A DNA stretch of 64,000 nucleotides from positions 1 to 64,000 of the forward strand of contig JAFZQE010000051.1 in the NCBI GenBank assembly GCA_017552325.1, in the 5' to 3' direction. Shown in pieces: positions 33,337-41,878 of the stretch; positions within the stretch are counted from its first letter, which is position 1; every line of letters starts with the position of its first letter. The DNA is from Oscillospiraceae bacterium. GTDB lineage: Bacteria > Bacillota > Clostridia > Oscillospirales > Oscillospiraceae. The position numbers and the translations under genes are program-made. Under the pieces are notes generated by a model, which was not told the origin of the DNA, did not search any database, and saw nothing but the letters and a program-made list of their open reading frames with translations.

Positions 33337-34128
33337 TCAGTCGAAGGCAAGGTTCCACACCGTGTCAGGCGGCAGATCGGCCGGCGCGAAGGCGAGATAG
33401 GGATCGCCCTGCGCCGCCGGAAGCCACAGCCGCACGCGCTCCGTTCCAAGTGCCGCGCCCAGGGCGGCGGCTTCCTCCTCCGAAGCGCCGAGCAGCTCGC
33501 GGATCTCCGTGACGCCGTCGTTGATATAGGCGGCGGCGATCCCGTTTCCGAGCGCATAGAGCCCGCCGCCGAAGCTGACGCAGTTGGCCTCCTCCAGCAG
33601 CAGCGCCGCCTCCGGCAGGCGCAGATGCGGCCTGTCCCGCAGCAGCGCCTCCCGCCGCCGGCCGTATTCCGCCGCGTCCAGCGGCGCGGGCATCAGGCCG
33701 GGACGGCTGTCCAGCTCCCGCCGCTCGCGCAGCAGCGCGCAGCGCAGGCCGAGCTCGCGCTCATACCAGGCGAAGAGCCCCGGCTCGGCGGGGCGCGTGC
33801 AGATCAGCTCCGCGCCGCGCGACCGGCCCAGCTCGGCCGCCGCGCGCGAGAGCGCGCCGCCGATGCCGCAGCCCCGGGCCTCCGGCTCGACGGCGACGGC
33901 GTAGAGATAGCCGCAGCGGCGGGTTTTTCCGCCCTCGACCAGCTCCCCCGCGGTGATCACATAGGCCGCGCCACAGAGCTCGCCGTCTTCAAAGGCCGCC
34001 ACTCCGCTGCCGATTTCCGGCAGAAGACGGAAGAAAGCCTCCACATAGCATTCGGGATCGCCGAAAACGCGGGTCCAAAGCTCCACCAGTTCCGGCTTGT
34101 CATCGGGCGTGATCTCACGGACAGTCAT
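33337..34128 (-). CDS. GNAT-family N-acetyltransferase
   Basis: 263 residues. The acetyl-CoA signature is VAVEPEARGCGIGGALSRAA (motif A, R/QxxGxG). The N-terminal TVREITPDDKPELVELWTRVFGD is typical of the Eis/GNAT class with a ~120-residue C-terminal extension. Substrate unknown. The start overlaps the DUF2156 gene stop by 14 bases. Codon use is as high-GC as its neighbours although the region downstream is AT-rich. Confidence 0.85.
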   Translation of the reverse strand: MTVREITPDDKPELVELWTRVFGDPECYVEAFFRLLPEIGSGVAAFEDGELCGAAYVITAGELVEGGKTRRCGYLYAVAVEPEARGCGIGGALSRAAAELGRSRGAELICTRPAEPGLFAWYERELGLRCALLRERRELDSRPGLMPAPLDAAEYGRRREALLRDRPHLRLPEAALLLEEANCVSFGGGLYALGNGIAAAYINDGVTEIRELLGASEEEAAALGAALGTERVRLWLPAAQGDPYLAFAPADLPPDTVWNLAFD

Positions 34129-35026
34129 CGTCGATCCACCTCGCGGTAAACTTTTTCAGCAGGTATTCGGGCTTGTAGGACTCCTTCGAGCGCCGCAGCG
34201 GCTCAAGGCCCATGTCGTCCTCGCGGTTGATATGGACCAGGCCGGGGTGCCGGGCGAGCAGCATCCGGGTCAGCTCGCGGCAGACCATCGGATAGGCGCC
34301 GTTGATGCTGCCGTCGGCCTTTTCGAAGTGCACGTCGAAGGTGTCGGAGCTGCACATCTCGCCCAGCGTGAAGCCGACGATCTTTCCCTGAATGCGCAGG
34401 GCGCCGCCCTCCAGGCCGAGGCGCTCGTAGGCCGCGAAGGCGCGCACCAGCGCGTCGTGCTCGTAGACGACGCTCGGGTCGAGCCGCGCGGCGTTCTCCT
34501 CGTTCCAGACGACCAGCATGTCGAGGCAGGCGGGGATCAGCTCGCGCGTGATCGGCACGAAATCCCAGTCGTTTTCCGCCTCAAAGCGGTTGCAGTGGTT
34601 TTTCTTGCCGTGCAGGGCCTTCCCGGCGTAGGTCGACAGCTTTTCGGCCAGGTAGATATAGTCGGCGTTGTCCGTATCCTCCCGGTACGAAAAGCGGCCG
34701 GGGTATTCCGCCTCGAGCAGCTCCCGGTGCCCTTCGGTGATGCCGCGCAGGCAGAAGGGATAGCCCTTCTCGGCGGCGAAGCCCCGCAGGGCCTCGATGG
34801 CCGGGCGCAGCGGCCCGCTGCCGATCGGAAAGACGAAGGTCGGCCTGCCGTCGTAGCGGAGCTTGGTCAGCATCCGGTCGCCGCAGCGGGCGATCAGCTG
34901 CTTATAGCGCCGGTCCCAGATGAAGAGGTTGCCGAAGTTGTAGTCCGCGCTGGAGCTGTTCTCGGCGCGGACGAGCTCGTCCACCCAGGGCTTGTCGCAG
35001 AGCGTGACGTTTTTGAAAGGAATCAT
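34115..35026 (-). CDS. DUF2156 (phosphatidylglycerol lysyltransferase-like) protein
   Basis: 303 residues. Matches the DUF2156/COG4866 type, a double-GNAT fold related to the aminoacyl-transferase domain of MprF and the Fem enzymes, but without the MprF membrane part. Seen blocks: SSADYNFGNLFIWD, ADYIYLAEKLSTYAGKALHGKKNHCNRFEAEN, INREDDMGLEPLRRSKESYKPEYLLKKF. Function is not established. GGAGATCCT precedes the ATG. Sits between udg and GNAT; the gap to udg is filled by a palindromic heptamer tract. Confidence 0.87.
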   Translation of the reverse strand: MIPFKNVTLCDKPWVDELVRAENSSSADYNFGNLFIWDRRYKQLIARCGDRMLTKLRYDGRPTFVFPIGSGPLRPAIEALRGFAAEKGYPFCLRGITEGHRELLEAEYPGRFSYREDTDNADYIYLAEKLSTYAGKALHGKKNHCNRFEAENDWDFVPITRELIPACLDMLVVWNEENAARLDPSVVYEHDALVRAFAAYERLGLEGGALRIQGKIVGFTLGEMCSSDTFDVHFEKADGSINGAYPMVCRELTRMLLARHPGLVHINREDDMGLEPLRRSKESYKPEYLLKKFTARWIDDDCP

Positions 35027-35041
35027 AGGATCTCCTGTTGA

Positions 35042-35090
35042 CAGTTTTCGGTTTTAGATTTTCAATCTAAAAACTAAAAACTAAAAACTA
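35042..35090 (-). repeat. Palindromic heptamer tract, TTTTTAG family (udg end)
   Basis: Plus strand: CAGTTTT, CGGTTTT, AGATTTT, C, then inverted AAT + CTAAAAA x3 + CTA. TTTTAGATT (35052-35060) pairs with AATCTAAAA (35064-35072). The udg stop TAG (35083-35081) is in the right half. Confidence 0.85.
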
Positions 35091-35662
35091 CCGTAGACTT
35101 CCGGGCACAGTTCGCGGATCTGCTGGCGGAGCTTGACGAGGTCCTCAAAGGCCTCGGGGCGCTTGCTTTCGTCGCGCAGCAGGGCGGAGGGGTGGTAGGT
35201 GGCCATGTACATGCGCCCGTCGTGCTCGTACCAGATCCCGTGCTCGCGGGTGATGCGCAGGTCGGCCTTCATGATGCCCTGACCGGCGATGCGCCCGAGG
35301 CAGACGATAATGCGCGGGTCGACGAGGGCGATCTGCCGCGCGAGGAAGGAGCAGCAGGCCTCCTGCTCTTCGGGCAGCGGGTCGCGGTTTCGCGGCGGAC
35401 GGCACTTGACGATGTTGGCGATGTAAACCTTCGTGCGGTCGAGGTCGATCAGCTCGAGCATCGTGTCCAGCAGCTTGCCCGCCGGGCCGACGAAGGGGAC
35501 GCCCTGCAGGTCTTCCTGCTCGCCGGGGCCCTCGCCGACGAACATGACCTTCGCCTGTTCGTTCCCGTCGCCGAACACGAGGTTATGCCGGCCGCGGCAG
35601 AGCTCGCAGGCCTCGCAGCGCGCGCAGTCGCGCTTGAGCTTTTTCCAGGAATCTTCGTTCAT
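35081..35662 (-). CDS. Uracil-DNA glycosylase, Fe-S family 4
   Basis: 193 residues. Removes uracil from DNA. Four cluster cysteines fit the family spacing: C13-x2-C16 and C87-x15-C103. Motif 1 GEGPGEQEDLQGVPFVGPAGKLLD and motif 2 HPSALL are present. The protein ends Ser-Phe from a heptamer repeat that also provides the stop. GAAGATT/GGAG region upstream; cca ends 3 bases before its start, so the two are coupled. Confidence 0.95.
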   Translation of the reverse strand: MNEDSWKKLKRDCARCEACELCRGRHNLVFGDGNEQAKVMFVGEGPGEQEDLQGVPFVGPAGKLLDTMLELIDLDRTKVYIANIVKCRPPRNRDPLPEEQEACCSFLARQIALVDPRIIVCLGRIAGQGIMKADLRITREHGIWYEHDGRMYMATYHPSALLRDESKRPEAFEDLVKLRQQIRELCPEVYGSF

Positions 35663-35665
35663 GGC

Positions 35666-36859
35666 TCAGTTCTCCTCCGAGTCGCGCGCCAGCGAGAGCA
35701 GCAGCTCGCGGCGGTTGTTTTCGGGAAATTCGATCACATAGTCCAGCAGGAACTGCAGCATCGCGCCCAGCGCCGGGCCGCGAAGGCCCAGGGACAGCAG
35801 GTCGTCGCCGGTCACGGCCAGGTGCTTCATGCTGAAGCACTCGCCGCTGTTGAGCACGGCGCGCAGCGCGCGGTAGCTGCTGCCGCCCTGCAGCGCGTCG
35901 CGGCAGCGGGCGGCGCAGATGGCGGCCTCCGTGCCGAAGCGGTTGAGCAGGCGCTTCCAGTCCTTCGGCCCGCCCGGCGCGGGCAGGCGGAGGATCGCCG
36001 CGCAGTCGCTGCAGCAGCGGATCGTCCGGCTGTCGAGCCGCAGCCGCAGCAGGAAGTCCTCCGCGGCGCGGATGCAGCCCTGCTCCTCCAGCAGCTCGCA
36101 GAGCATGGCCCAGCGGAACAGCGCCTTGCGCTGCACCGCGTTGAGCCGGTAGAGCGAGGTGTATTCCGGCAGGCGCTGCAGCAGATAGGCGTCCAGCAGG
36201 CCGGCGGCGATCAGCTCGTCGATCCGCTCGGGCTGAGGGCTCAGCAGCAGCTTTTCCAGCTCGTCGCGCACGCGCTCGGACGAGAGCCCGGCGGCCAGCG
36301 GGGCTTGCCGCGCGATGGCCGCGGCGGTCTCCTCCTCGAGGCGGAAGCCGAGCTTTGCCGAGAAGCGCAGGGCGCGGAACATGCGCAGCGCGTCCTCCTC
36401 AAAGCGGCGGTCCGGGTCGCCGACGCAGCGGATCAGCTTCTGCTCGATGTCCCGCACGCCGCCGAAGGGGTCGACCACGAGGCCGTCCGCCGGCAGGGCG
36501 ATGGCGTTGATCGTGAAGTCACGGCGGCTGAGGTCGGTGGTCAGGTCGCCGACATAGCTGACGGCGTCCGGGTGCCGATGGTCGGAATAGCCGGTCTCGC
36601 TGCGGAAGGTGGTGACCTCCACCTGCTTCTTTTCGACGAGGACCGTCACGGTGCCGTGCCGGATGCCGGTGGGAAGGGTATGCGGAAAGATCCCGCAGAC
36701 CTGCTCGGGCAGGGCGCTGGTGCACACGTCCCAGTCGTGGGGATGCACGCCCATCAGCATGTCGCGCACGCAGCCGCCGACCAGATAGGCCAGGTGGCCG
36801 CGCGCCTGCAGCGCGGTCAGCACGGAACGGACGTATTTCGGCGGACGGATCACAGGCAT
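35666..36859 (-). CDS. cca: CCA tRNA nucleotidyltransferase
   Basis: 397 residues. Class II nucleotidyltransferase adding CCA to tRNA 3' ends. LVGGCVRDMLMG and the metal residues D42/D44 in HDWDVCTS form the head domain; RRDFTINAIA, DPFGGVRDI, RFEEDALRMFRALRFSAKLGF follow. The C-terminal half is a variable helical domain of about 200 residues. CCA-adding versus poly(A) polymerase cannot be separated with certainty by eye. Divergent from murC. Confidence 0.93.
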   Translation of the reverse strand: MPVIRPPKYVRSVLTALQARGHLAYLVGGCVRDMLMGVHPHDWDVCTSALPEQVCGIFPHTLPTGIRHGTVTVLVEKKQVEVTTFRSETGYSDHRHPDAVSYVGDLTTDLSRRDFTINAIALPADGLVVDPFGGVRDIEQKLIRCVGDPDRRFEEDALRMFRALRFSAKLGFRLEEETAAAIARQAPLAAGLSSERVRDELEKLLLSPQPERIDELIAAGLLDAYLLQRLPEYTSLYRLNAVQRKALFRWAMLCELLEEQGCIRAAEDFLLRLRLDSRTIRCCSDCAAILRLPAPGGPKDWKRLLNRFGTEAAICAARCRDALQGGSSYRALRAVLNSGECFSMKHLAVTGDDLLSLGLRGPALGAMLQFLLDYVIEFPENNRRELLLSLARDSEEN

Positions 36860-36881
36860 TTCATCACTTCCGGAAAAAGAG

Positions 36882-36910
36882 TTGCAAAAGGGAGAAAAAC
36901 ATCATATAAT
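36882..36910 (+). promoter_or_regulatory. Promoter for murC
   Basis: TTGCAA, 17-base spacer, perfect TATAAT. The ~90-base leader holds a GGGGAG/CTCCCC hairpin (36938-36955). Confidence 0.8.
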
Positions 36911-37008
36911 AAACAGGATGTGAGTCCGTGAAACGGGGAGCGGAACTCCCCCTTGTATTGTAACATTTTCGGCGGGCTTGGGCAACACCGATTTTGGGGT
37001 TTGGCGTT

Positions 37009-38376
37009 ATGATGGATTTCAACGAATATCTCTGGCCCGGCAACAGGGGCCATATGGTCGGCATCGGCGGCGTGTCGATGTCCTCTCTGGCCGAGGTGCT
37101 GGCGGGCATGGGGCTTGTCATCAGCGGCTCGGACACGAACGAGAGCAGGAACGTGCAGAACCTCCGCGCGCTCGGCATCCCGGTGACGATCGGGCACGCG
37201 GCGGAGAACATCACCGACGAGGTGCAGTTCGTGGTCCGCACGGCGGCCGTGCATGATGAGAACCCGGAGATCGCGGCGGCGCGGGTGAAGGGGATCCCGG
37301 TCTTCGAGCGCACCCAGGCCTGGGGCGCGATTTCGAAGGACTACAAAAACGCGCTGTGCATCTCCGGCACCCACGGGAAGACGACCACCACCTCGATGTG
37401 CACGCACATCCTGATGGCGGCCGAGAGCGACCCGACCGTGATGATCGGCGGCACGCTGCCGCTGCTCAACGCCGGGCACCGCGTCGGCCACGGCAATACG
37501 ATCATCATGGAGGCCTGCGAGTACTACAACTCCTTCCTCTCCTTCTACCCGACGGTGGCGGTGATCCTGAACATCGAGGCCGACCACCTGGACTTTTTCA
37601 AGGACCTGGCGGACGTGGAGCGCTCCTTCCGCGCCTTTGCCGAGCGCACGCCGATCAACGGCACCGTCGTCGCCAACGCCGACGACGAGAACACGATGCG
37701 CACCCTGGCGGGTCTTCACCGCGAGGTCATCACCTTCGGCCTCGGCGAGAACGCGGACGTGACCGCGCGCAACATCGAATTCATCGGCGCCAATTCCCAC
37801 TTTGACGTGATCTACAGAGGGAAGAAGTTCACGGACGTGACGCTGCACGTGCCCGGCCTTCACAACGTGAAAAACGCCCTGGCCGCCACCGCCGCGGTGA
37901 TCAGCCTCGGCATCGGCCCCACGGCGGTGAAATACGGCCTGGCCGGCTTCAACGGCGCGGGCCGCCGCTTCGAGTTCAAGGGCAAGTACAACGGCGCGGA
38001 CGTCTACGACGACTACGCCCACCACCCCGGCGAGCTGAAGGTGCTGCTGGACACGGTGGAGCAGCTCGGCTACAAGCGCACGATCCTGGTCTTCCAGCCG
38101 CATACATACACCCGCACCGCCGCGCTCTTCGACGACTTCGTCAGGCAGCTGCGCCGGCCGACGGTGGCCGTGCTGGCGGAGATCTACGCCGCGCGCGAGA
38201 AGAACACGATCGGCATCTCCTCGGCCGCGCTGGCCGAAAGGGTGCCCGGCTCGCTCTTCTGCCCCTCGTTCCAGGAGCTGGAGAACACGCTGCGCGTCCT
38301 CGCCCAGCCGGGCGACATCATCCTCACCGTCGGCGCCGGCGACGTCTACAAGGTCGGCGAGAACCTGGTGAAATAA
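37009..38376 (+). CDS. murC: UDP-N-acetylmuramate--L-alanine ligase
   Basis: 455 residues. First Mur ligase of peptidoglycan stem synthesis, ATP-dependent. N-terminal HMVGIGGVSMSSLAEVL (Rossmann), ATP site SGTHGKTTTTSM, central LNIEADHLDFF, C-terminal DDYAHHPGE and QPHTYTRTAALF. The start is uncertain: ATG at 37009 or 37012, or TTG at 36994; no strong ribosome site is visible. Monocistronic between its own promoter and a strong terminator. Confidence 0.95.
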   Translation: MMDFNEYLWPGNRGHMVGIGGVSMSSLAEVLAGMGLVISGSDTNESRNVQNLRALGIPVTIGHAAENITDEVQFVVRTAAVHDENPEIAAARVKGIPVFERTQAWGAISKDYKNALCISGTHGKTTTTSMCTHILMAAESDPTVMIGGTLPLLNAGHRVGHGNTIIMEACEYYNSFLSFYPTVAVILNIEADHLDFFKDLADVERSFRAFAERTPINGTVVANADDENTMRTLAGLHREVITFGLGENADVTARNIEFIGANSHFDVIYRGKKFTDVTLHVPGLHNVKNALAATAAVISLGIGPTAVKYGLAGFNGAGRRFEFKGKYNGADVYDDYAHHPGELKVLLDTVEQLGYKRTILVFQPHTYTRTAALFDDFVRQLRRPTVAVLAEIYAAREKNTIGISSAALAERVPGSLFCPSFQELENTLRVLAQPGDIILTVGAGDVYKVGENLVK

Positions 38377-38411
38377 AAAGCACGGAGGACGAAGGTCCTC
38401 CGTGCTTTTTA
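38375..38411 (+). terminator. Rho-independent terminator after murC
   Basis: Perfect 16-bp stem AAAAAGCACGGAGGAC with GAAG loop, then TTTTTAT; begins at the last base of the TAA stop. Confidence 0.93.
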
Positions 38412-38421
38412 TAGTTTTTAG
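38408..38421 (+). repeat. Short heptamer tract, TTTTTAG family (after murC terminator)
   Basis: Two units TTTATAG and TTTTTAG continue directly from the terminator T run, mirroring the tract on the other side of the next hairpin. Confidence 0.55.
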
Positions 38422-38432
38422 CTCCATAAGGG

Positions 38433-38459
38433 ATGGCCGGGCGAGTTTCGCCCGGCCAT
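38433..38459. terminator. Hairpin between convergent murC and E2-like genes
   Basis: ATGGCCGGGCG pairs with CGCCCGGCCAT, AGTTT loop, flanked on each side by TTTTTAG-family units pointing at it. No T run follows it on the minus strand. Confidence 0.6.
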
Positions 38460-38461
38460 TT

Positions 38462-38496
38462 CTAAAAACTAAAAACTAAGATCTAAAAACCAAACT
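38462..38496 (-). repeat. Heptamer tract, TTTTTAG family (E2-like gene end)
   Basis: Plus strand CTAAAAA, CTAAAAA, CTAAGAT, CTAAAAA, CCAAACT. The E2-like stop TAG (38497-38495) overlaps the last unit. Confidence 0.85.
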
Positions 38497-39373
38497 ACCG
38501 GATATCCTCGACCACCTTGGTCGGCGGGGACTCCAGGATCTCGGGATGCTCGAACATGTAGCGGAAGGCGCGCAGGAGCTGCGCGTAGTAGTGCCCGTCC
38601 ACGATGCCCTCGTCGAGCACCATCTTCGTGTCGACATACTTGTTGTCGATCACCTTGCCGTGCCGGTCGATCTCGTAGGCGTGGCGCTTGGCGCCGAAGG
38701 CGATGAACACCGGGAGCGTCCCGAAGTTATAGATGTGGTGGAACACGGGCCCGATGCGCAGGGAGCCCATGTCGGTGATGATCATCGAGCCGTGGAAGGG
38801 GCTGACGTCGGTCAGCTTCTCGGGCAGCCAGCCGAAGTAATCCAGGAAGCGCAGGATGCCGATGCCCATGCGCAGCAGGAAGCGCGGCAGGCTGGCGGCG
38901 AGCTCGGCAAAGTTCTCGGTGCCGTTGGCCTCGTCGCTGTCCTTGATCTCACTGATCTTCTCGTTCATCTTGCGGTAGACGTCGTAGATCGTGTCGGTCG
39001 GCTGGAAGCGCACCTTGATCGTGGTCTCGGTCGCGTCGATCGAGAGCTCGCGCTTGACGGTCATGACGACCTCGATGTCGTTGTGCGCGTAGATGCGGCG
39101 GCCGGCGACGAAGCGGTTGATGCCGGGCAGCATCGAGACCGCGCGGACATAGCCGGCGATCATGAAGTGCAGGATGCCGATGCCCTTGTAGCCGTCCAGG
39201 CGCATCTGGCGCAGGCGGCGGTCGACCCGGCTGACCTCGAAGGCCTCCTCGTATTCGACGCAGCGGTCGTTGCGCTGTGGCATAATGTAGGGGACGAATT
39301 TATTGAAAGCCGGCAGGGTGCGCAGCAGGCGGCCGTCTTTTCTGTCGCCGGAGCGGCGTCTGTAATCACTCAT
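38495..39373 (-). CDS. E2-type (CAT-like) acyltransferase domain protein, likely degenerate
   Basis: 292 residues. The fold matches the catalytic domain of 2-oxo acid dehydrogenase E2/chloramphenicol acetyltransferase (PFHGSMIITDMGSLRIGP...PVFIAFG...DTKMVLDEGIVDGHYYAQLLRAFRYMFEHPEIL). It has no lipoyl or subunit-binding domain. The catalytic DHRxxDG is D254-E-G-I-V-D-G260, so the active His is Glu. Stand-alone E2-like proteins occur in clostridia without known role. The ATG at 39373 has GGAGG upstream. No dehydrogenase genes are nearby. Confidence 0.82.
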   Translation of the reverse strand: MSDYRRRSGDRKDGRLLRTLPAFNKFVPYIMPQRNDRCVEYEEAFEVSRVDRRLRQMRLDGYKGIGILHFMIAGYVRAVSMLPGINRFVAGRRIYAHNDIEVVMTVKRELSIDATETTIKVRFQPTDTIYDVYRKMNEKISEIKDSDEANGTENFAELAASLPRFLLRMGIGILRFLDYFGWLPEKLTDVSPFHGSMIITDMGSLRIGPVFHHIYNFGTLPVFIAFGAKRHAYEIDRHGKVIDNKYVDTKMVLDEGIVDGHYYAQLLRAFRYMFEHPEILESPPTKVVEDIR

Positions 39374-39514
39374 GGGAAGACCTCCAAAAGACAAGTATGA
39401 TCCGAACAGAATTATTATACCTTGAACAGAGGCGCATGACAAGAGTGAATTTGCCGCAGCCTGCGCTTTTCGGCGGATTTTTGCCGGAGCGGGCGATTTT
39501 TTGCCGTCGCTTCC

Positions 39515-39543
39515 TTGCCTGGGCGGCGGGAATATGCTATACT
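39515..39543 (+). promoter_or_regulatory. Promoter for murT-gatD
   Basis: TTGCCT, 17-base spacer, TATACT. The leader forms a GTTTCAC...GTGAAAC hairpin (39555-39577). Confidence 0.7.
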
Positions 39544-39598
39544 GATTTGTCAGCGTTTCACGTATAGTTCAGTGAAACCTGAACAGGGAGAACAGCCT

Positions 39599-40975
39599 AT
39601 GACGAAACTGAGAATGTTTTTGGCGATCCTGGCGGGACGGGCCGTGCGCCTGCTGTCCCGGCTGCTGCACCGCGGCGGCACGGACATGCCGGGGCGCGTC
39701 GCGCTCAAGCTCTGTCCGGAGCTGCTGCGCCTGCTGGCGGCGGACGTGAAAAGCCTCGCCATCACCGGCACCAACGGCAAAACGACCAGCGCGCGCATGA
39801 TCGAGGAGGCCTTCCGCGAGGCCGGCCTGCGCTATTTCGCCAACCGCTCCGGCGCGAATCTGATCTCCGGCGTCACGACCGAGTTCATCATGAACGCCGA
39901 CTGGCGCGGCCGCCCGAAAAAGGACTACGCCATCATCGAGTGCGACGAGGCCGCCGCCAAAAAGGTCTTCGGCCAGCTCCGGCCGCGGGTCGTGATCGTC
40001 ACGAACCTATTCCGCGACCAGCTCGACCGCTACGGCGAGGTGACGCATACGCTCGCGAACATCCGCGAGGCGATGCGCGGCGCGCCGGACGCCGTGCTCT
40101 GCCTCAACGCCGACTGCTCGCTGACCGCCTCGCTCGCGGGCGATCTGCCGAACAAAGTGCTGTGGTACGGCGTCGACGGGGGAGCCGCCCCGAGCCGCCC
40201 GAAGCCCGCGATCTCCGACGCGACGCACTGCATCCGCTGCAAGACGGAGTATGAATACGACTACATCACCTACGGGCACCTCGGCGGCTACCGCTGCCCG
40301 GCCTGCGGTTACGCGCGGCCGAAGGCCGACGTGGCCGTGACCGCGGTGACGGAGCAGCGCGCCGACGGCAGCACCGTCGTCGTCAACCTGCAGGGGGAGA
40401 GCTGCGTCGTCAAGATCAACCTGCCCGCCATGTACAACGTCTACAACGCCGACGGCGCGCTGGCCGCCGCGACGGCGATGGGCGTCCCCGCCGACACGGC
40501 GATCGCGGCGCTCGGCCGCTTCTCCTGCGGCTTCGGGCGTATGGAGACCTTCAAGCTCGGCAAAAAGGGCGCGCGCATGATGCTGGTGAAGAACCCCGCC
40601 GGCTGCAACCAGGTGCTGGAGTTCCTCGAGACGATCAGCGATCCCTTCGAGCTCGTCGTCTGCCTCAACGACCGCCATGCCGACGGCACCGATGTGTCCT
40701 GGATCTGGGACGCGGATTTCGAGGCCCTCGGCCGCCTCGGCAGCCGACTGAAGCGGGTGACCGTCTCCGGAGACCGCGCGCTCGACATGCGCGTGCGCGT
40801 CAAGTACGCCGGCGTGCCGGACGGGATCATCACGGTCGAGCGGGATTACGAGGCACTGGTGAAAACGCTGGAGCAGGCGGAGGACACGGTCTTTCTGATG
40901 CCGACCTATACCGCCATGCTGGAGCTGCGGCAGACGGTGATCCGCCACGTCGGCGGCGCGGACTTCTGGGAATGA
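39599..40975 (+). CDS. murT: Lipid II isoglutaminyl synthase, MurT subunit
   Basis: 458 residues. With GatD it amidates the alpha-carboxyl of D-Glu in lipid II. Mur-ligase ATP site ITGTNGKTTSARM (G57-T63), a zinc ribbon with two CxxC pairs (CIRCKTEYEYDY, YRCPACGYARP) inserted in the middle domain, and the C-terminal DUF1727 domain (NPAGCNQVLEFL, LNDRHADGTDVSWIWDADFE), which holds the catalytic Asp region. The ATG at 39599 has GGGAG 10 bases upstream. gatD follows after 13 bases. Confidence 0.96.
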   Translation: MTKLRMFLAILAGRAVRLLSRLLHRGGTDMPGRVALKLCPELLRLLAADVKSLAITGTNGKTTSARMIEEAFREAGLRYFANRSGANLISGVTTEFIMNADWRGRPKKDYAIIECDEAAAKKVFGQLRPRVVIVTNLFRDQLDRYGEVTHTLANIREAMRGAPDAVLCLNADCSLTASLAGDLPNKVLWYGVDGGAAPSRPKPAISDATHCIRCKTEYEYDYITYGHLGGYRCPACGYARPKADVAVTAVTEQRADGSTVVVNLQGESCVVKINLPAMYNVYNADGALAAATAMGVPADTAIAALGRFSCGFGRMETFKLGKKGARMMLVKNPAGCNQVLEFLETISDPFELVVCLNDRHADGTDVSWIWDADFEALGRLGSRLKRVTVSGDRALDMRVRVKYAGVPDGIITVERDYEALVKTLEQAEDTVFLMPTYTAMLELRQTVIRHVGGADFWE

Positions 40976-40988
40976 GGAGGCGGAGAAC

Positions 40989-41714
40989 ATGGAACTGAAC
41001 ATCTGCCATCTGTATCCCGACGTGCTGAACCTCTACGGCGACGGCGGCAACATCATCACGTTGACGCGGCGGCTGCGCTGGCGCGGCATCGAGGCGAAGG
41101 TCACGCGCGCGCCGATCGGCTCGCCGCTTTCACTGAGCGGCGCCGACCTTGTGTTCATCGGCGGCGGGCAGGACTTCGAGCAGGAGGTGCTGCTGGAGGA
41201 TCTGCACCGCGGGCGCGACCGGGAGATCAGGGCCGCCATTGAGGACGGCCTGACCTTCCTGACGATCTGCGGCGGCTATCAGATGCTCGGCGGCTATTAC
41301 GAGACCTGGGACGGCGTACGCTGCGACTTCATCGGCGCGCTGGACCTGTACACCGTCGGCTCGAAGACGCGCATGATCGGCAACTACAAATTCCGGTGCG
41401 AGCCGGAAGCCGGCGGCAGCCTGATCGTCGGCTTCGAGAACCACAGCGGCAAGACCCGCCTCGGCAGCGGCGTGCGGCCGCTCGGAAAGGTGCTGGCCGG
41501 CTTCGGCAACAACGGCGAGGACGGCACCGAGGGCGCGCACTACAAAAACGTCTTCGGCAGCTACAGCCACGGGCCGATGCTGCCGAAAAACCCCGCCTTT
41601 GCGGACCTTCTGCTGCGGACGGCGCTGGAGCGCAAATACGGCCGCGCCGAGCTTGCGCCGCTCGACGACGCGGCGGAGCTGGCCGCCCACGACGAAATGG
41701 CCGGGAAGATATAG
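40989..41714 (+). CDS. gatD: Lipid II isoglutaminyl synthase, glutaminase subunit GatD
   Basis: 241 residues. CobB/CobQ-type class I glutamine amidotransferase that releases ammonia for MurT. Nucleophile C94 in LTICGGYQMLGGYY, the same number as in the studied S. aureus enzyme; catalytic His in SYSHGPMLPKNP. N-terminal HLYPDVLNLYGDGGNI is characteristic. GGAGGCGG precedes the ATG. Directly followed by a multi-hairpin repeat element, then an amidohydrolase gene. Confidence 0.96.
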   Translation: MELNICHLYPDVLNLYGDGGNIITLTRRLRWRGIEAKVTRAPIGSPLSLSGADLVFIGGGQDFEQEVLLEDLHRGRDREIRAAIEDGLTFLTICGGYQMLGGYYETWDGVRCDFIGALDLYTVGSKTRMIGNYKFRCEPEAGGSLIVGFENHSGKTRLGSGVRPLGKVLAGFGNNGEDGTEGAHYKNVFGSYSHGPMLPKNPAFADLLLRTALERKYGRAELAPLDDAAELAAHDEMAGKI

Positions 41715-41718
41715 CATA

Positions 41719-41860
41719 AAAAGCCTCCCTTCCGCAGAAGGGAGGTGGCGTCCGGCTGCTCAAGCATGCCGGGCGACGGAGGGTTTCCTTCCGCTTACGA
41801 TAATATATGAAGCAACCCTCAGTCGGCTGCGCCGACAGCTCCCTTTTGCGAAAGGGAGCC
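41719..41860 (+). repeat. Multi-hairpin repeat element, copy A (MITE-like)
   Basis: 142 bp between gatD and the amidohydrolase gene. Hairpins: CCTCCCTTC-CGCA-GAAGGGAGG (41724-41745), GTCGGC-TGC-GCCGAC (41822-41836), GCTCCCTTT-TGCG-AAAGGGAGC (41838-41859). The sides read AAGCCTCCC...GGGAGGTGGC and GACAGCTCCC...GGGAGCC, as in copy B at 58383. A 60-bp centre separates GGAGGGTTT from AACCCTCAG. Confidence 0.85.
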
Positions 41861-41878
41861 CATAAGGAAAGGATTCAA

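Noticed and set aside
33209..33400. 63-codon plus-strand frame in an AT-rich gap
   Set aside because: Only a weak ribosome site, no promoter of its own seen, and its second half runs antisense through the GNAT gene end. It could be a small protein but cannot be supported.
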